Positions 1 through 11,483 of a stretch of 64,000 nt of DNA are shown piece by piece (position 1 is the first letter of the stretch; each line of letters opens with the position of its first letter). The stretch covers positions 16,620,599-16,684,598 of the forward strand of contig NC_088309.1 of assembly GCF_910592395.1 (NCBI RefSeq). The letters run 5' to 3'. Made by a program: the position numbers and the translations under genes. A model generated the notes under the pieces. It was given only the letters and a program-made list of their open reading frames with translations, was not told where the DNA came from and did not search any database. This stretch comes from Lineus longissimus (lineage: Eukaryota > Nemertea > Pilidiophora > Heteronemertea > Lineidae).

Positions 1-232
1 ATTTTCAAATCACGTTTTTTCATGGTTTTAGCGCCCGTGCAAAAACGTGATCGATGTTATTCATGTGAAATCATGGTAGGAAAACCATGTTTTACAGTGG
101 TATTATTAAACCACGTTTTTTCAAGATCCCAGCTACCATGCAAAAATGTGATCGATGTATTTCATGTGAAATCATGGTAGGAATACCATGTTTTACAGTG
201 GTATTATTAAACCACGTTTTTTCAAGATCCCC
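1..232. repeat. ~102-bp tandem repeat, about 2.3 copies
   Basis: A unit of about 102 bp, with shared core gtgatcgatgt...catgtgaaatcatggtagg...ccatgttttacagtgg, occurs twice in full plus a partial copy that runs off the left edge. The copies differ by a few point changes. The unit contains short inverted pairs (catgg/ccatg). It ends just before a probable RPA-like exon. Reading frames through it are by-products of the repeat. Confidence 0.85.
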
Positions 233-256
233 GGACTGTATTAATCCAGACACTGA

Positions 257-877
257 CATCATCATAGCTGGGTACACCTCCAAGAAAAGTCACCTATGCA
301 CTACAGCAACCACGAAAAATATACCGAACCAGAAAGGTCAACGACCTACCTGCCAGTATCCTTCAAGATGCAAGAGACATCATAAACCCTCCACCTCCAC
401 CAACGATATCCATTACAGAGGCAAAGCAATCGCCCCTGAAGACCTTGGTCTCTATAACAGGGACCATTGAGCAGGTATGTCCTTTGATAATACTTCACCA
501 CCTATGTTAAAAGACTCATGTCGCTAATCAATCAAATTTGCGTAAAAAATTCCAGCAAACAAAAACTCATCAGTCTTTCATTTCATCATGAATACTACAC
601 TACACCAATGAACTTACTGGTAACAACACCCCATAAAACAAAATCCCTCGTTCACAACGTTTACTTCACACCCTTTTTACAGGACGACGCTCCACGTACA
701 GTGCCAGTCCGGGGCACACCAACAAAGATCCGAACCATAACCCTCAAGGATGATGAAGGCAAAATTAAGTGCTCCTTATGGAGGGACCAAGCCGAAGCAC
801 CGATCATCGCTGGGAACTTCGTCACAATGGCGAATATGGCTGTGTCCACATACTTCAACCAGACACAGCTGTTTTAG
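257..877 (+). CDS. RPA-like single-strand DNA-binding (OB-fold) protein, two exons, partial
   Basis: Two exons are visible: about 257-474 (ends CAG before gtatgt) and 683-877 (after tttttacag), ending at a TAG. They join in phase. The first exon carries a proline run and then a strand-like segment (LVSITGTIEQ). The second has the pattern RTITLKDDEGKIKCSLW, a common OB-fold strand pattern in replication protein A large-subunit homologues. Animal Helitrons often encode RPA-like proteins next to their Rep/helicase, and a Helitron helicase C-terminus lies downstream on the same strand at 10.8-11.3 kb, so this may belong to that element. The 5' part and true start are not visible. It could also be an isolated duplicated fragment. 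The OB-fold call rests on pattern recognition only. Confidence 0.5.
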
Positions 878-953
878 CTAAGCCTAAACATGACATCGAA
901 ATAAACCATTCTGCCTACTAGCCTGCTGCCCAACGATTGGTCCATGCGAAAAG

Positions 954-1572
954 GTAACCGGAAAAACGCCGACCGACCGACCTACTCGCCGACTCTGACA
1001 ACCTCACTTACGGCATCCCATTCGCGCCTCATAGCCCGGTAACCGGAAAAACGCCGACCGACCGACCGACTGACCTGCCAACCTACCGTCATAGTGCAGT
1101 ATCCCTTTCGCTTCTCTATAGCACATGTATCTGTGTAGTGCCCAGCGCAATGGACGTGATGGAGTCCGACGTGTCTGACAGCAGCATCTCCAGTCAATTA
1201 TACCGGGAAAACGAGTTCACGCGGTAAGGAACTGATAACGATACTCTAAAGATATGCTTTGTCTACATGGTCGGTGGATATAAAAACATGATTTGGGCCT
1301 AATCTATGCACTGTAGTTTTTCTACTCGAGTGTCTCGACCGATGCAATGCATGAACTGCAACGCGCAACATGCATTTGTTGTCATTTGACCAGCGCACGT
1401 GAGCTTGTTTACAATTTCATTTCACGTGACCTGCTATCGTGGATTGGATATATCACATTGACTTATGAGACCTGTGACTCAACTACGAAACTCCTTGGGT
1501 TGGTAGGTTGGAAGGTCGGTCGGTCAGTCGGTTGGTCGGTCGGTCGGCGTTTTTCCGGTTACCATGCGAAAA
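954..1572. mobile_element. MITE-like element with (CGAC)-rich inverted repeats
   Basis: The motif ggtaaccggaaaaacgccga followed by (ccga)n occurs at about 954 and 1,038 and again in reverse complement at about 1,500-1,563. The 1,038 and 1,563 ends also share the inner block ccaacctacc, giving inverted repeats of about 50 bp around a ~430-bp centre. The extra direct copy at 954 may be a second nested end. No coding capacity is convincing. Target duplications were not resolved. Confidence 0.6.
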
Positions 1573-2796
1573 ACCTGTTAACCGCTATGTAAACATTGTC
1601 GCCAATACACATCTCACACATTATCGCAATACCCATTCAGCCAAAGGGTTAATGCATTGGCATCGTTCAAACATCAGCGCGCTTCTGTACACGTGCTCGA
1701 ATTAGATACGACGGTTTTCATTGGCTCATAAGTTGTGTCACATGACCATTCACCCGGCTTGAAAATTTCATGAAATTTGGACCAAAATTAACGAAACAGT
1801 GGCGATTTCCATGCTTTTTATCGATTTTTCGACAAGTTACAGATTTCGGAATTCTTCAAGACTAGATAGCCAGGTAGGCATAATATCATATATCATAAAT
1901 ACCCCGGCTGTTTTGCATAACTCATTTCAGTTTCGTACAGAATCGTGCGTTTATTCTGAAATTTCTCAAACTTTGATCTGCTCAAATTCAAAATGGCCGA
2001 CTTGCAGACGGAGATTGAGATGGGGTGCCAAGTTCATCGTACAACATCGAATTCCCTTGATCATTATTTAGCAAAACGAGTTACTTCCAGTATTCATTTA
2101 AATCTTTACTTTTAAAATATACATCTATTTTATGTTAGTTTGCTGTATATTCATGCAGAAAATGCATTTGAAAAACAAATGTCTAAAAATAGTTGAGTTT
2201 TGAAGTTCGATGGTCGGATCTATTTTGGTGAAAGGGGTACAGCATGGGTAATAGTACAATAATAAGTCATGATCGTGCTTATGAACAAGCCATGAGTTAG
2301 CATATACCATAGTTTATGTTGAAAATATCTTTACAGATGTAATTGATAAATATAGTCTTAAGAATTCGCCAAATATAGAAAAGTTCTTGGTATATTATCC
2401 ACCTGTAAGCAAAATGAACTCGCCCATTGACCCACATTCCAGTTTGTTGTGGTATTTTTGTACAGGGTGATGCCAAAATAGTGCCTTTTGTTGACTGGTA
2501 AACATTCCTTCAGTTACTAAAATGCCTTTTTCTTTAATTTCAGCTGGTTGCATGGTGTGTACTGCAGATAATTTCTCGACTTAATCCGGCTGATGTGATG
2601 CTTTAGTTGATTCGAGAGGCTACATGTATATAGGCCCAGTATGTCGACATCATTGATCCGGCAGTGAACAAGATAAGTGGTAAGTTAAGCGATGTTTCCC
2701 TTCATCTATGTATTCACAAACAGATGATTGAAATCATTATACTGTATTCCCGTAGGCTTTGTATGCATGTATTCTATTCTAATAAATTACTCTTTA
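1573..2796. other. No recognisable gene
   Basis: AT-rich intergenic sequence with only short stop-rich frames. A possible splice donor (gtaagtt) lies at about 2,680, upstream of the weak exon described next. No repeat structure or RNA gene seen. Confidence 0.5.
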
Positions 2797-2802
2797 TTTC
2801 AG

Positions 2803-3068
2803 GTTCAGCCTCCAAGATGTGTCACCAGAAATGCATACAAGAGGACATATGCCTGTGTCAGGGATTCTGAACTTCACAGATGAAGTTGTTGTATTCCAAT
2901 CATGCCCTTCGCACTACTGCAAATCTAGGCAATTTGAAGAAGAGCGAGAGAACTTGCAAGAAAGTCTTGGAAACTGGCAAGGAATGTCCTGGTCGTCTAA
3001 AAAAGTGTCCTGCTAACAACAATGAAAGGATGTGTCAGAGCTGCTTCAAGCATTTGTTCACCAAGTAA
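2803..3068 (+). CDS. Possible terminal exon of a small Cys-rich protein
   Basis: After a good acceptor (tttatttcag) there is an open stretch whose last part, about 2,880-3,068, encodes a Lys/Cys-rich tail with CPGRLKKCP and MCQSCFKHLF before a TAA. AATAAA-like signals follow at about 3,220. The reading frame upstream needs a one-base shift to join the exon start, so this is either a decayed exon or chance. No family recognised. Confidence 0.25.
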
Positions 3069-3494
3069 ACTCCCCTTGCTTTAATTAGGAGTACTGCGCA
3101 TGATTTTCGACTCTGACTGACTCTGGCTGGCACATACATACTTTGTGTATTGTTCATTTCCCTTTTGTTTGATTATTTACTGTAGATTTAGTTTCTAGTC
3201 TAATCTTGAACTGTGATTTTAATAAATTGAGCTCACAGTTCCACAATTTGACAACAAAATTCGTGTATACTTTTAGTAAGAAGAATTGTTCATGTGTCTG
3301 TCACTTTTATCAAAAGAAAGTTAAAGTTGAAACTTCTATAGCAAGGCATATGAAGATGTGAACTTTGTATTATTATTTTTTGAATGTATGAGTCTATTGA
3401 ATATAAATTAAATGTATATTGTGAATAATTAATAATAATTATATTGTGTACATTGAAATCATGACTTTTTCATTTTTGTGTACTGGTACTGCCT

Positions 3495-4035
3495 TGATAT
3501 GTTGTCCTCTGTGACTGTTGTCTCATCTCTCTTGATAACAAGGCCTCAAGCGGGATGAGACACCTACATCCCCTGCATATAAAAGATAGGTTGTGACATA
3601 ATGTCCTCTGTGACTGTTGTCTCATCTCTCTTGATAACAAGGCCTCAAGCGGGATGAGACAACTACATCCCTTGCCTATGATAATAAAGGTTGTAACATA
3701 TAATGTCCTCTGTGACTTTTGTCTCATCTCTCGGAATAACAAGGCCTCAAGCGGGATGAGACAACTACATCCCTTGCCTATGATAATAAAGGTTGTGACA
3801 TGTCCTTGGTGACTGTTGTCTCAACTTCACTTCCGGAATTACAAGACCCCAAGCTGGATGAGACACCCGTTGTCCTGCCTATGATATCATAGGTTGTGAC
3901 CTGTCGATTTTTGCAACTAACTGTCTCATCATGGTAGGCCTACAATAGGACACATTTGTCCTGCCTATATATACTATAGGTTAAGACCTGTTCTTTGCGA
4001 CTATTTGTCTCATTTGTGTACAACAGGGCACCAAT
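3495..4035. repeat. ~100-bp tandem repeat with palindromic arms, six copies
   Basis: Six copies start near 3,511, 3,610, 3,712, 3,809, 3,912 and 3,998 (spacing 86-103 bp). The first four carry gtctcatc on the left and gatgaga(c) on the right of a ~30-bp spacer, so each can fold into a hairpin. A second conserved part is cctatgata...aggttgtgac. The last two copies have decayed most. Reverse-strand frames through the array code for a repeated REMRQQSQRT peptide, which looks like a shadow of the repeat. Confidence 0.85.
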
Positions 4036-4060
4036 CTTTCATACCACAACATAAGTAATG

Positions 4061-4870
4061 GGCATGGCATTTTCAAATGACGATCATTCTTCACAACGAA
4101 TAACGAAGTAGGCCCTTTTAAAATGCCTTTTATTTGTCTTTGCCTGAGTGTAAACCTAATCTAATCACAGCCATACAAAGCTATGTTATATGCAGAATAT
4201 TAAAATGCTTTTTACAGAAGAATTGGTGTCTATGCTGAAACATAATAAAGGTGCAAACAATCATCAATATTTTTACAGAAAAACTCCATCAAAGTCATCT
4301 TTTATACACTACACAGTGCAGGCCCAAGCCTATCCAAGATGGCAGCCGGAATATAATACACAAAGCTTGGTTCAGGTCAAGTTGGTTCTAATAAACGCAT
4401 GCAATCTTTTTTACTAACACAATTAAGGGGCATACATGGGTGGATTCAGGCCTTTTATGTAATCCTAAAGCGGTTGGGGTGAGGAACTGGGTTGTTTATT
4501 GGGGTAGCAATTAACACCTTCATGCCAGCACCTCCCTAAAAAGCGGCGTCTGGTGCCGTCTGATTAAACTTGCGTTTCTATTCTAGCTGAAACAGCTGTG
4601 CAGACTATCCTGGCAAGCACAGAATTCGCCAGTATAAGTGTGAGTATACATGTATGGTCCATAGTAAACATCATCATCCATGACAAGATCTCCATGAACC
4701 TAGCTAAATCCTCCCAGAACCAGGGCAAAATGAGCAACACCACAACCTGGCAGGTGCATTATCACACTTGATTTTATTGTATTGTCACCAGCCCCATTAA
4801 GTGCCAACAACTCAGATTGGGTAAAATGACCCTTTCGAACATGGCAACTAATGATACTTAACATCCCTCA
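4061..4870. other. No recognisable gene
   Basis: Stop-rich, moderately AT-rich sequence. Short open stretches (for example 4,190-4,417) show no domain-like composition or splice support. Confidence 0.45.
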
Positions 4871-4927
4871 ATGACTCCCATCACTAACTTTAACACCAAT
4901 TCAGACATATTTAAACGCTTTTTCCAG

Positions 4928-5212
4928 GTGAACACCCCACCCCCAACAACGTTCGATGCCCTCATTGAGGGGTTCGAAATTGAGGACAATGACAATGACA
5001 TAACTCTCTGCACTACAATCTCGACAGCAGACGACATTCGTGAGCTCAAGATAACCAACGACATCCTTGCAACGTTCCTTCTTGACAATGCCATTCAGCA
5101 AGGAGACGAGACCTTTGAAGAGTGCCTCCTACGTATCGTACCCATCGAATTCCATTTCACAACTCTGGAAAGCCGTGGAGAGTTCACCGTCACTGACATT
5201 TCCTTTGTCTAA
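4928..5212 (+). CDS. Terminal exon, possibly of an RPA-like protein
   Basis: A good acceptor (cgctttttccag) precedes an open stretch of about 95 codons ending in TAA. The protein is acidic and hydrophobic in alternation (DALIEGFEIEDNDNDITLC, then DILATFLLDN and EECLLRIVPIEFHFTTLE). This resembles the C-terminal oligonucleotide-binding segment of transposon-encoded RPA-like proteins, and it lies on the same strand as the OB-fold exons at 257-877. The similarity is only suggestive. The last 43 nt of the exon are the first copy of the tandem repeat that follows, so the present C-terminus may have been created or altered by that repeat. Confidence 0.4.
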   Translation: MNTPPPTTFDALIEGFEIEDNDNDITLCTTISTADDIRELKITNDILATFLLDNAIQQGDETFEECLLRIVPIEFHFTTLESRGEFTVTDISFV

Positions 5213-5299
5213 AATGCCGTGGAGAGTTCAGCGTCACTGACATTTCCTCTGTCTAAAATGCCGTGGAGAGTTCGGCGTCACTGAAATTCCTGTCTAACT
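5169..5299. repeat. 43-bp tandem repeat, three copies
   Basis: Three copies of a 43-bp unit beginning gccgtggagagttc and ending catttcctctgtct. The first copy forms the last codons of the upstream exon and the other two follow the stop codon. The third copy is slightly truncated. Confidence 0.85.
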
Positions 5300-6790
5300 G
5301 CATAATCTGAGCAATCATGAACAATCAATGACCTAATGAAAAACTTTCAAGGAGAATCCTTATATTTTTAATGCTCGCTCTGACATTTTGCATTTTCATA
5401 CCATTTCCATCAGATACATCAAAATGTTGATGGTCGCTGACAATGCCTCGTACATTGACATTTTGCATATGAAAAGATTTACAGCACATTTAAACATTTC
5501 AAAGTACTTATATTTTTCATATTTGCTCTTACAATTCACATTTGTATATGATTTCAACCACATACCGGTACATATACGTTGGTATATTGTGTCTTTTGAA
5601 TACTTCCGGCCAAAATGTTGATTGTAACTAACATTGCCTCTGTCGAAATGTATGACTAGTCTTAGCCACTTTAAAACAATTGTTGACATCATCATCGACT
5701 ACCAAATGATTTATACTCCAAGGCCAATTTCTTAACGTTTGACATATCATACACAGTATGTAGCTATACCACACTCTTCAGAAAACGCATCGGATTACAA
5801 TGTACGCACGGTTACGTACATCGCGACGTTACGTCGTGCCCGGCAACATCGTTAGCTGATCGGCAGTTTGGTACATCATACCACACTTCCTATTTCCGCA
5901 AGAGGGAACTCGCGGTACATCTTAATATTTTGATATTTTTTGACCAATCAGAGGAAGCTATCCGCTTCACCCCGCACCACGAACTTCCGGAAACAGAGAA
6001 TAATCAAGTGAGTATCAACTTCGTCAATTTGACGTTTACAAAGTCCGATTTCAGCCAATCTACGACCAAAAACGCTCAGAAAAGCTTGCGGTTAGTTATT
6101 TAAAAGTGTTAAGAATACAATGAATTCAGTGATATAAAATTATTTTGCCGTTTGATACGAAAAAACGACCGTCAAAGTTGGAAGGTACAGGCCGCTTCAA
6201 ATGCAAAACAGATTCGGCGAATCCAAGTAGCGTACTCTCCCGCATTAATTATTGGGATTAGTCACGTGACCCCATTGGCCGTTGTGATTGGTCAGTTTGC
6301 GGGACTGTTCCATTTTACTTCCTGGTTCGGGTGGAGTAGGTTGTTTTTCCATGAATTTCCTGGAATCTTTAATTTAAATCTTATTTTGCACTGAAACTTA
6401 TAGTTATAGGTTATTTTTTTAATTCAAAGCTTAATGCATTGTCAGATGTAACCCCCTCGAATAAATTGTTAGGGTCCATGATTGAATTTCAGATGTCTTG
6501 GAACTGAAAGTACACTGAATCAAGAGTAGACTATTAATACAGGACTGAATAAAGTAGGCTATCATATAAGACCACACCAAGATCAGATATGGGAACACGG
6601 AGTTGGACAGAAAACAACAAAGAGATCTAAAATGAAACATTTGCTTTATTCTAGACTAGGAAAGAATATTTTGGGGAATATTAAAGTATTCCCTTACCGT
6701 ACATGTTCCCTTCAGGTATATACATACATGTACTCTGGCCTTATGTTGTAATCTTATTTTTCAGCAGTACACGTCAAAGAAAACTTACAA
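5300..6790. other. No recognisable gene
   Basis: AT-rich sequence with stop-rich frames. Two short segments repeat a gacattttgcat core (5,381-5,470). A splice acceptor (tatttttcag) lies at about 6,763, just before the orphan ORF. Confidence 0.45.
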
Positions 6791-6791
6791 G

Positions 6792-7328
6792 ATGTCAAAG
6801 AAAAGGTACAAGGGTGGAAAAGCGAACATTGGCCTTGGCCCCTATGCTTCTGAGGCAGGGATCACGGAGGAAGCATTGCTCAATCATGACTTGGATAAGG
6901 TTCAAGATCTTCAGAATGGTGTAGTGTTTGACATTTATAGATATATACTAAACAAGGCACGAGTAAAAAAACCAATTCAGGATACAGTATGGGCAGGATG
7001 GTTTAGAACAATTGCCGATATTCCTATATCATTTTCAACAAATGATATCATTCAGTGTATAACGGAACTTCATGCCCATAGATCTTGTTTAAATCACCAT
7101 AGGAAGGAAAAAGAAAAGTATGAATTAGATTGTGCTGTCTTTAGGGTCAACTCGAGCAATGGGACTGGTGTCATTCAAGAAAACAGGACTAATAATATTC
7201 TTGCTGCTGACGTACAGGCATTAGAGGAACAGTTGAGTCTTCTGAGACAGGAAGTTGCTACCATTAAGATTCTGAAAGAAGAAACAAAAGTAAGTCATGA
7301 TAAATTGTGGGATCAGTTGAAGAACTAG
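6792..7328 (+). CDS. Orphan ORF, 178 aa, coiled-coil C-terminus
   Basis: An intact frame with a first ATG at 6,792 and a TAG at 7,326. A splice acceptor lies about 25 bp upstream, so this may be a last exon whose first codons are partly non-coding. The N-terminus is basic and glycine-rich (MSKKRYKGGKANIGLG). The middle is mixed helical with one Trp-rich spot (WAGWFRTIADI). Residues about 135-178 form heptad-like Leu/Ile/Glu repeats (ALEEQLSLLRQEVATIK), a probable coiled coil. No known domain recognised. A MITE-like inverted repeat begins 17 bp after the stop, so the 3' end may lie within a mobile element. Confidence is for being a real coding unit. Confidence 0.55.
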   Translation: MSKKRYKGGKANIGLGPYASEAGITEEALLNHDLDKVQDLQNGVVFDIYRYILNKARVKKPIQDTVWAGWFRTIADIPISFSTNDIIQCITELHAHRSCLNHHRKEKEKYELDCAVFRVNSSNGTGVIQENRTNNILAADVQALEEQLSLLRQEVATIKILKEETKVSHDKLWDQLKN

Positions 7329-7344
7329 TATTGGGCAATTCGCC

Positions 7345-7931
7345 TAACAGCAAATTGCAGACCATATCCCTGGTGAAAGTATTTTGTCATGTTGAGAAAT
7401 TAGGTTTGCACCAGGATATAACCAGATAAATCAGAGGCAAATAACCCTGAATAACCAGCTGAATTAGGTTGTGACAGTAGGTGCATCATAAATACTAGAA
7501 TTAGCGATGGTTCTGGGACTGCAACAACTCAGCATATGGATGGTCAGAATCCAGCAGACAACAAGCAAATGTAATCTGAATCTCAACATCTTTCGTATCT
7601 TTTGATGAGTTTTCTGGTCGAGTGAGGGAAACCAGTTGGCCATCTGATATGGCTGGTGGGGATGAAAGCTCCCAATGTTGGGACGACCAATAATACATTG
7701 CGTCTCCACAGTATTTATATTATAATACCTCCCTCCATGCACACATGGTTCTGCTGCCAATTTTTTCTTCAAATGATCTAGGTGTCAATCATGCACTTGT
7801 GGGTACTGGCACCACGTAGGTAACTTCTGATCTGATCTTAAGTGGCAGGTTTTTGGTGCTTTGTCCTGGTGCTCATTTTTAAGATGACAAAACACTATCA
7901 CCAGGGATATGGTCTGCAATTGCTGTTAGGA
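7345..7931. mobile_element. MITE with ~65-bp inverted repeats
   Basis: The left end, from 7,345 (cctaacagcaaattgcagac...catatccctggtg...), matches the reverse complement of 7,866-7,931, which reads cctaacagcaattgcagacc from the right edge, with few differences over about 65 bp including caccagg at the inner end. The ~460-bp centre has no convincing coding capacity. No clear target duplication is visible. The inner motif agaccatatcc recurs in a perfect hairpin at 9,514. Confidence 0.75.
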
Positions 7932-9405
7932 AAGTCACAACCTGGGGACAAAAAATAAATGTGATTTAGACTTCGCATTCCTTTGAAGTGTAGGTTGCAA
8001 CATCCCAGGCCATTGATGCATGCATGGTCACAACATAGGGGCAACGGGAATCATGGCAAGGATTTTTACAACCATTCTTTTGAGGTGTAGATTGTGATGT
8101 GAGGGAAGTGTCTTGATCTCTACATAAAATTCCTTCGACATGGTGCAACAAACCAGTCCAGTAGATATATACATGGTCATAGCATACGGCATCGAGACAA
8201 CCAGTATGCAAGGACGGTTACGGCCAGGCCCAAGGGGTATGACCGATCAGCACTAAGAGTAAAAACGTAAAATGCAATAATACCTTTTTAAACTAACTGC
8301 CACAGTAGGTTTATTTATTCAGTCTTTTTGAAGTAAAAGTATTACAGTGAAAAGAACGAAATACGGCTGGAATATTATACTGGTTTGTCTTCGGACTGCA
8401 AATTCAGCACTGCACCGATGTCAAGGTTAAGACGGTTATACGACTTTGCCTCATCAGCTCCTCCTGGTCAAGGCTCCTATATCCGTGACTGATGCGGTCG
8501 CAGAACAGAACAGATGCTGATCATCCCCGTCACTGCGTCAGGCTGTAAAACAGAGCGAGGAAATATTTTAACTTCACCAGAAGTTTTATCATTCATTATT
8601 CAGACCAACAGACACTGACTACCTGCTAATAGTCTATGAATTTCATTGTCATAATTCAGAACAAACACTTATCACCTTTGCTGACAATATTTTCAGAAGG
8701 TGTGTACATTCGTGTGTCCATTTACACTGCACGTGTATACGTGCTTTACTGTACATTTCTACAGGAGTGAGCAGGATGTACAGAAAAACGATCTCCAAAA
8801 CTGTTGCTTTCAGCACTCGCGACACGTTAAGCGAGGTTTTAGCAATTATTTTCAGTGAAGGTATATCTCATGTGTGGAGTCTGGGTGATTTTGAGACATT
8901 CTTAGGTGTTTAAGGCGCACAGTTTGATGAAACTTGCCCGAATTCGTAATTTTTTTGATGAATGTATATCCGCCATTGCGGGGATCTGGAAACTTTTGGA
9001 TGACAAGCTTGCCTCAAAAGATGGACGTGCTCCCTATAATCACCCAAACTAACAGCGAATATATATTCTTAAGATCCTTTTCTTGACCTCTGATGAGTTA
9101 ATTTTGTCTGATGCAGTGTTTCAACACAAATTTGAGGGCGATTACAATCACGAAAAATTCACACTCACCCAGTCTAGAATGCGTAGACGAAATGTCTGTT
9201 GGCTCTTCCATGTAGCGGGTATCCTCCCACCTGTTCAGGTCAGGACAGATCAACGTTGAGCAACTTGCCTAATCGGTAAAAACGCGGGAGGCAGTGCTAT
9301 TACCGGAACGGTTCAGAACCGGCGATTTTCATCAAAAATCACCCGAAAACTAAAAAAGTAAGCAACGGCTGCAAAAATAAAGTACACGTTGTTCGTTAGC
9401 AGGTT
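7932..9405. other. No recognisable gene
   Basis: Stop-rich sequence without repeats, splice-supported exons or RNA genes that I can recognise. Confidence 0.45.
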
Positions 9406-10529
9406 ATGAAACGTAACCTAACCAAATTTCAGGTCGTTCCGTGCGGCAGTTTCGGAGATACGTGTCGAAAACCACATCCCTCGGGTCCTGGCGATCGGCT
9501 CAGTAAAAACAATAGACCATATCCACGGAGTTGTGGATATGGTCTAATGACCAAACACATCCGAGGACATCTTCGCAGAAGGTGCTCAGCAGACAATATC
9601 AGCATGAGTAATAGTACTACACCCTTGCCTATGTATGTGAGCTTTCCAAAATTCCATATTCTCTCATTTTCCCTTTTCAGTTCCATCATCACCAGTTTTC
9701 ACCCATTATTCAACACCATCAGCCACCTACTTCACTATTATCTACCATAGTAAGTATCAATGACCTGACACAAGTCGGGACACCTTCGCAGGATGAACTT
9801 CTCTTCCAACAAATTAGTGCTATCATCTCAAACATTGTGCCTAACCATGACCAGTATCATACGATTCAGTACAACAAGAAGCATTCAAAACTATTCATAC
9901 AATTTGCAAAAATGTCCTCCGAGCCTGCCATTTTAATCTACTATTATGTGCTTTTACCACACACTAGCCTAGCTTTACACAATAGCCTCTTTCCTTTACA
10001 GATGACTTCACACGCAGCACAGGCCGTTTTAAACCAACTGAAGGACTTGGAGGAAATGACAAATGAGAAGTTGTCCTATGCCCAGGTAATTCTGCTCGAA
10101 AAAAAAGAACCATTGGCAGCTGCTAAAATTGCCGCTGCACGCCACACCCCGACCAATCGTATACAGACTGTCACTGCTAAAGCAGTACACCTCAAGTGCT
10201 TGATTACCAACCAGCCTAAACCAGTAACAATTTCAAAACCAAGTCCAAATAAACGCCCAGCACTGACTCTACCGCCAACAACGCCATCCCCCAAGAAAGT
10301 CCCTCTTCAACTGAAAGCGTCGACACCATCAAAAGTTACTGTCGAGTCATCCACTAAAGAGAAAACCCCTCCTGCCACTGACAACCTATTCGATGACGCC
10401 TTGGATGATTCAACGCTGTCACAGATCAGCATGGACAGCTCAGAAACAGATTTTCCCCTAACAGCCACACAACCCAAAGATGACTCGGCTGATGATGATA
10501 AGACAAAGTTAAAATCCCTCTTGGAGTAG
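9406..10529 (+). CDS. Hypothetical multi-exon protein, possibly Helitron accessory
   Basis: Open segments on the + strand suggest a spliced gene. The first, from ATG 9,406 to about 9,632, contains a Cys/His cluster (SCGYGLMTKHIRGHLRRRC) that could bind zinc. The second, from about 9,681 to 9,905, is His/Gln/Pro-rich and then helical (DELLFQQISAII). The last, from 10,002 (after cctttacag) to TAG 10,529, begins with a helical part (QAVLNQLKDLEEMTNEKL). It continues as a Pro/Lys/Thr-rich linker and ends in an acidic Ser/Asp tail with FDDALDDSTLSQISMDSS. The helicase exon starts 280 bp downstream on the same strand. I recognise no family. It may be an extra ORF of the Helitron or an independent remnant. 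Exon borders are inferred. Confidence 0.35.
9514..9545. other. Perfect 13-bp hairpin
   Basis: agaccatatccac at 9,514-9,526 pairs fully with gtggatatggtct at 9,533-9,545 around a 6-nt loop. It lies inside the first exon of the hypothetical gene above. The stem shares agaccatatcc with the terminal repeats of the MITE at 7,345-7,931. Confidence 0.8.
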
Positions 10530-10807
10530 AAAGCAAGGGTGTACATTGATTGCACCCCAACAGTGTTACTCTGAACACTTACTGACTGCTGCTGATTAAA
10601 TACTGCTGATTATATTGCCAGTGCTTCATGTTAACAGGTCGTCACTGTGCCAACAACAATCCTCCTGGACTTTTAACCTTTCGTACTAGGCTTACCTTCT
10701 CCACGACCCATCTGCTGTACAGACAATCACTATTTTGTATAAAAATAGGTAAATAAACATTGTTTTAGTCAACATAATTAGTATTTCTTCTCTTTCTTTT
10801 CCTTCAG

Positions 10808-11306
10808 TCCTGCCCTCAACTTCCCCACGGAATTCCTCAACACCCTTGATGTTTCAGGCCTTCCACCACACAAACTCCTCCTCAAAGTAGGCTGCCCAAT
10901 CATTATACTTCGCTCACTAAACCCGCCTCACATCACCAATGGCACTCGATGCACACTATTGAAACCACACCGAAATGTCCAAGAAGTATGAATATCGAAC
11001 GGTCAATCAGCAGGAAGAACAGCTCTCATACCACGGATACCCCTGGCACCCTCAGACAGTGACCTCCCATTCAAATTCAAAAGGCTGCAGTTTCCCATTC
11101 GTCCCTGTTTTGCGATGACCATTAACAAGTCCCAAGGGCAAACCTTCAAACACATCGGCATCGACTTGAGCACACCCGTCTTCTCGCATGGAATGTTATA
11201 CGTTGCCATGTCAAGAGTTGGCAGTGCCAAGAACTTGGTCATCAACACCCCCAACACCCAAACCAGAAACGTCGTCTACCCAGAGGTTCTTCAGCACCAA
11301 CAATAA
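10808..11306 (+). pseudogene. Helitron (PIF1-family) helicase, C-terminal exon
   Basis: After an acceptor (ttttccttcag) the frame reads EFLNTLDVSGLPPHKLLLKV, GCPIIILRSLNPP and NGTRC. This is the signature of PIF1-like helicases in Helitrons just after the hydrolysis core. It continues to FAMTINKSQGQTF (helicase motif V/Va) and GMLYVAMSRVGS (motif VI), and stops at a TAA at 11,304-11,306. A TGA at 10,989-10,991 interrupts the frame between the two halves, at a place where an arginine or similar residue would fit, so the gene is probably inactive. The Rep/HUH nuclease domain and helicase motifs I-IV are not present next to this exon. The Helitron 3' terminus lies 242 bp beyond the stop codon. 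Confidence 0.88.
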
Positions 11307-11483
11307 CATCCATAACAATCGGTCACCAATATAATTCCTCCTCCTCCTCAACCAAATGCCTTCACTTCCTCTTCATCAAACAAGAGTGCCTTTAGGCAGT
11401 TTCATTATGTACTGTCATAGCAACATATTCAAATGGTATTATTGTAATTTTTTTGCATTTGTGCTATGTATTGTATATATTTT

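Noticed and set aside
3495-4035. CRISPR-like array
   Set aside because: Spacing is regular, but the inter-arm and spacer parts are themselves conserved, the context is eukaryotic, and no cas genes exist; it is an ordinary tandem repeat.
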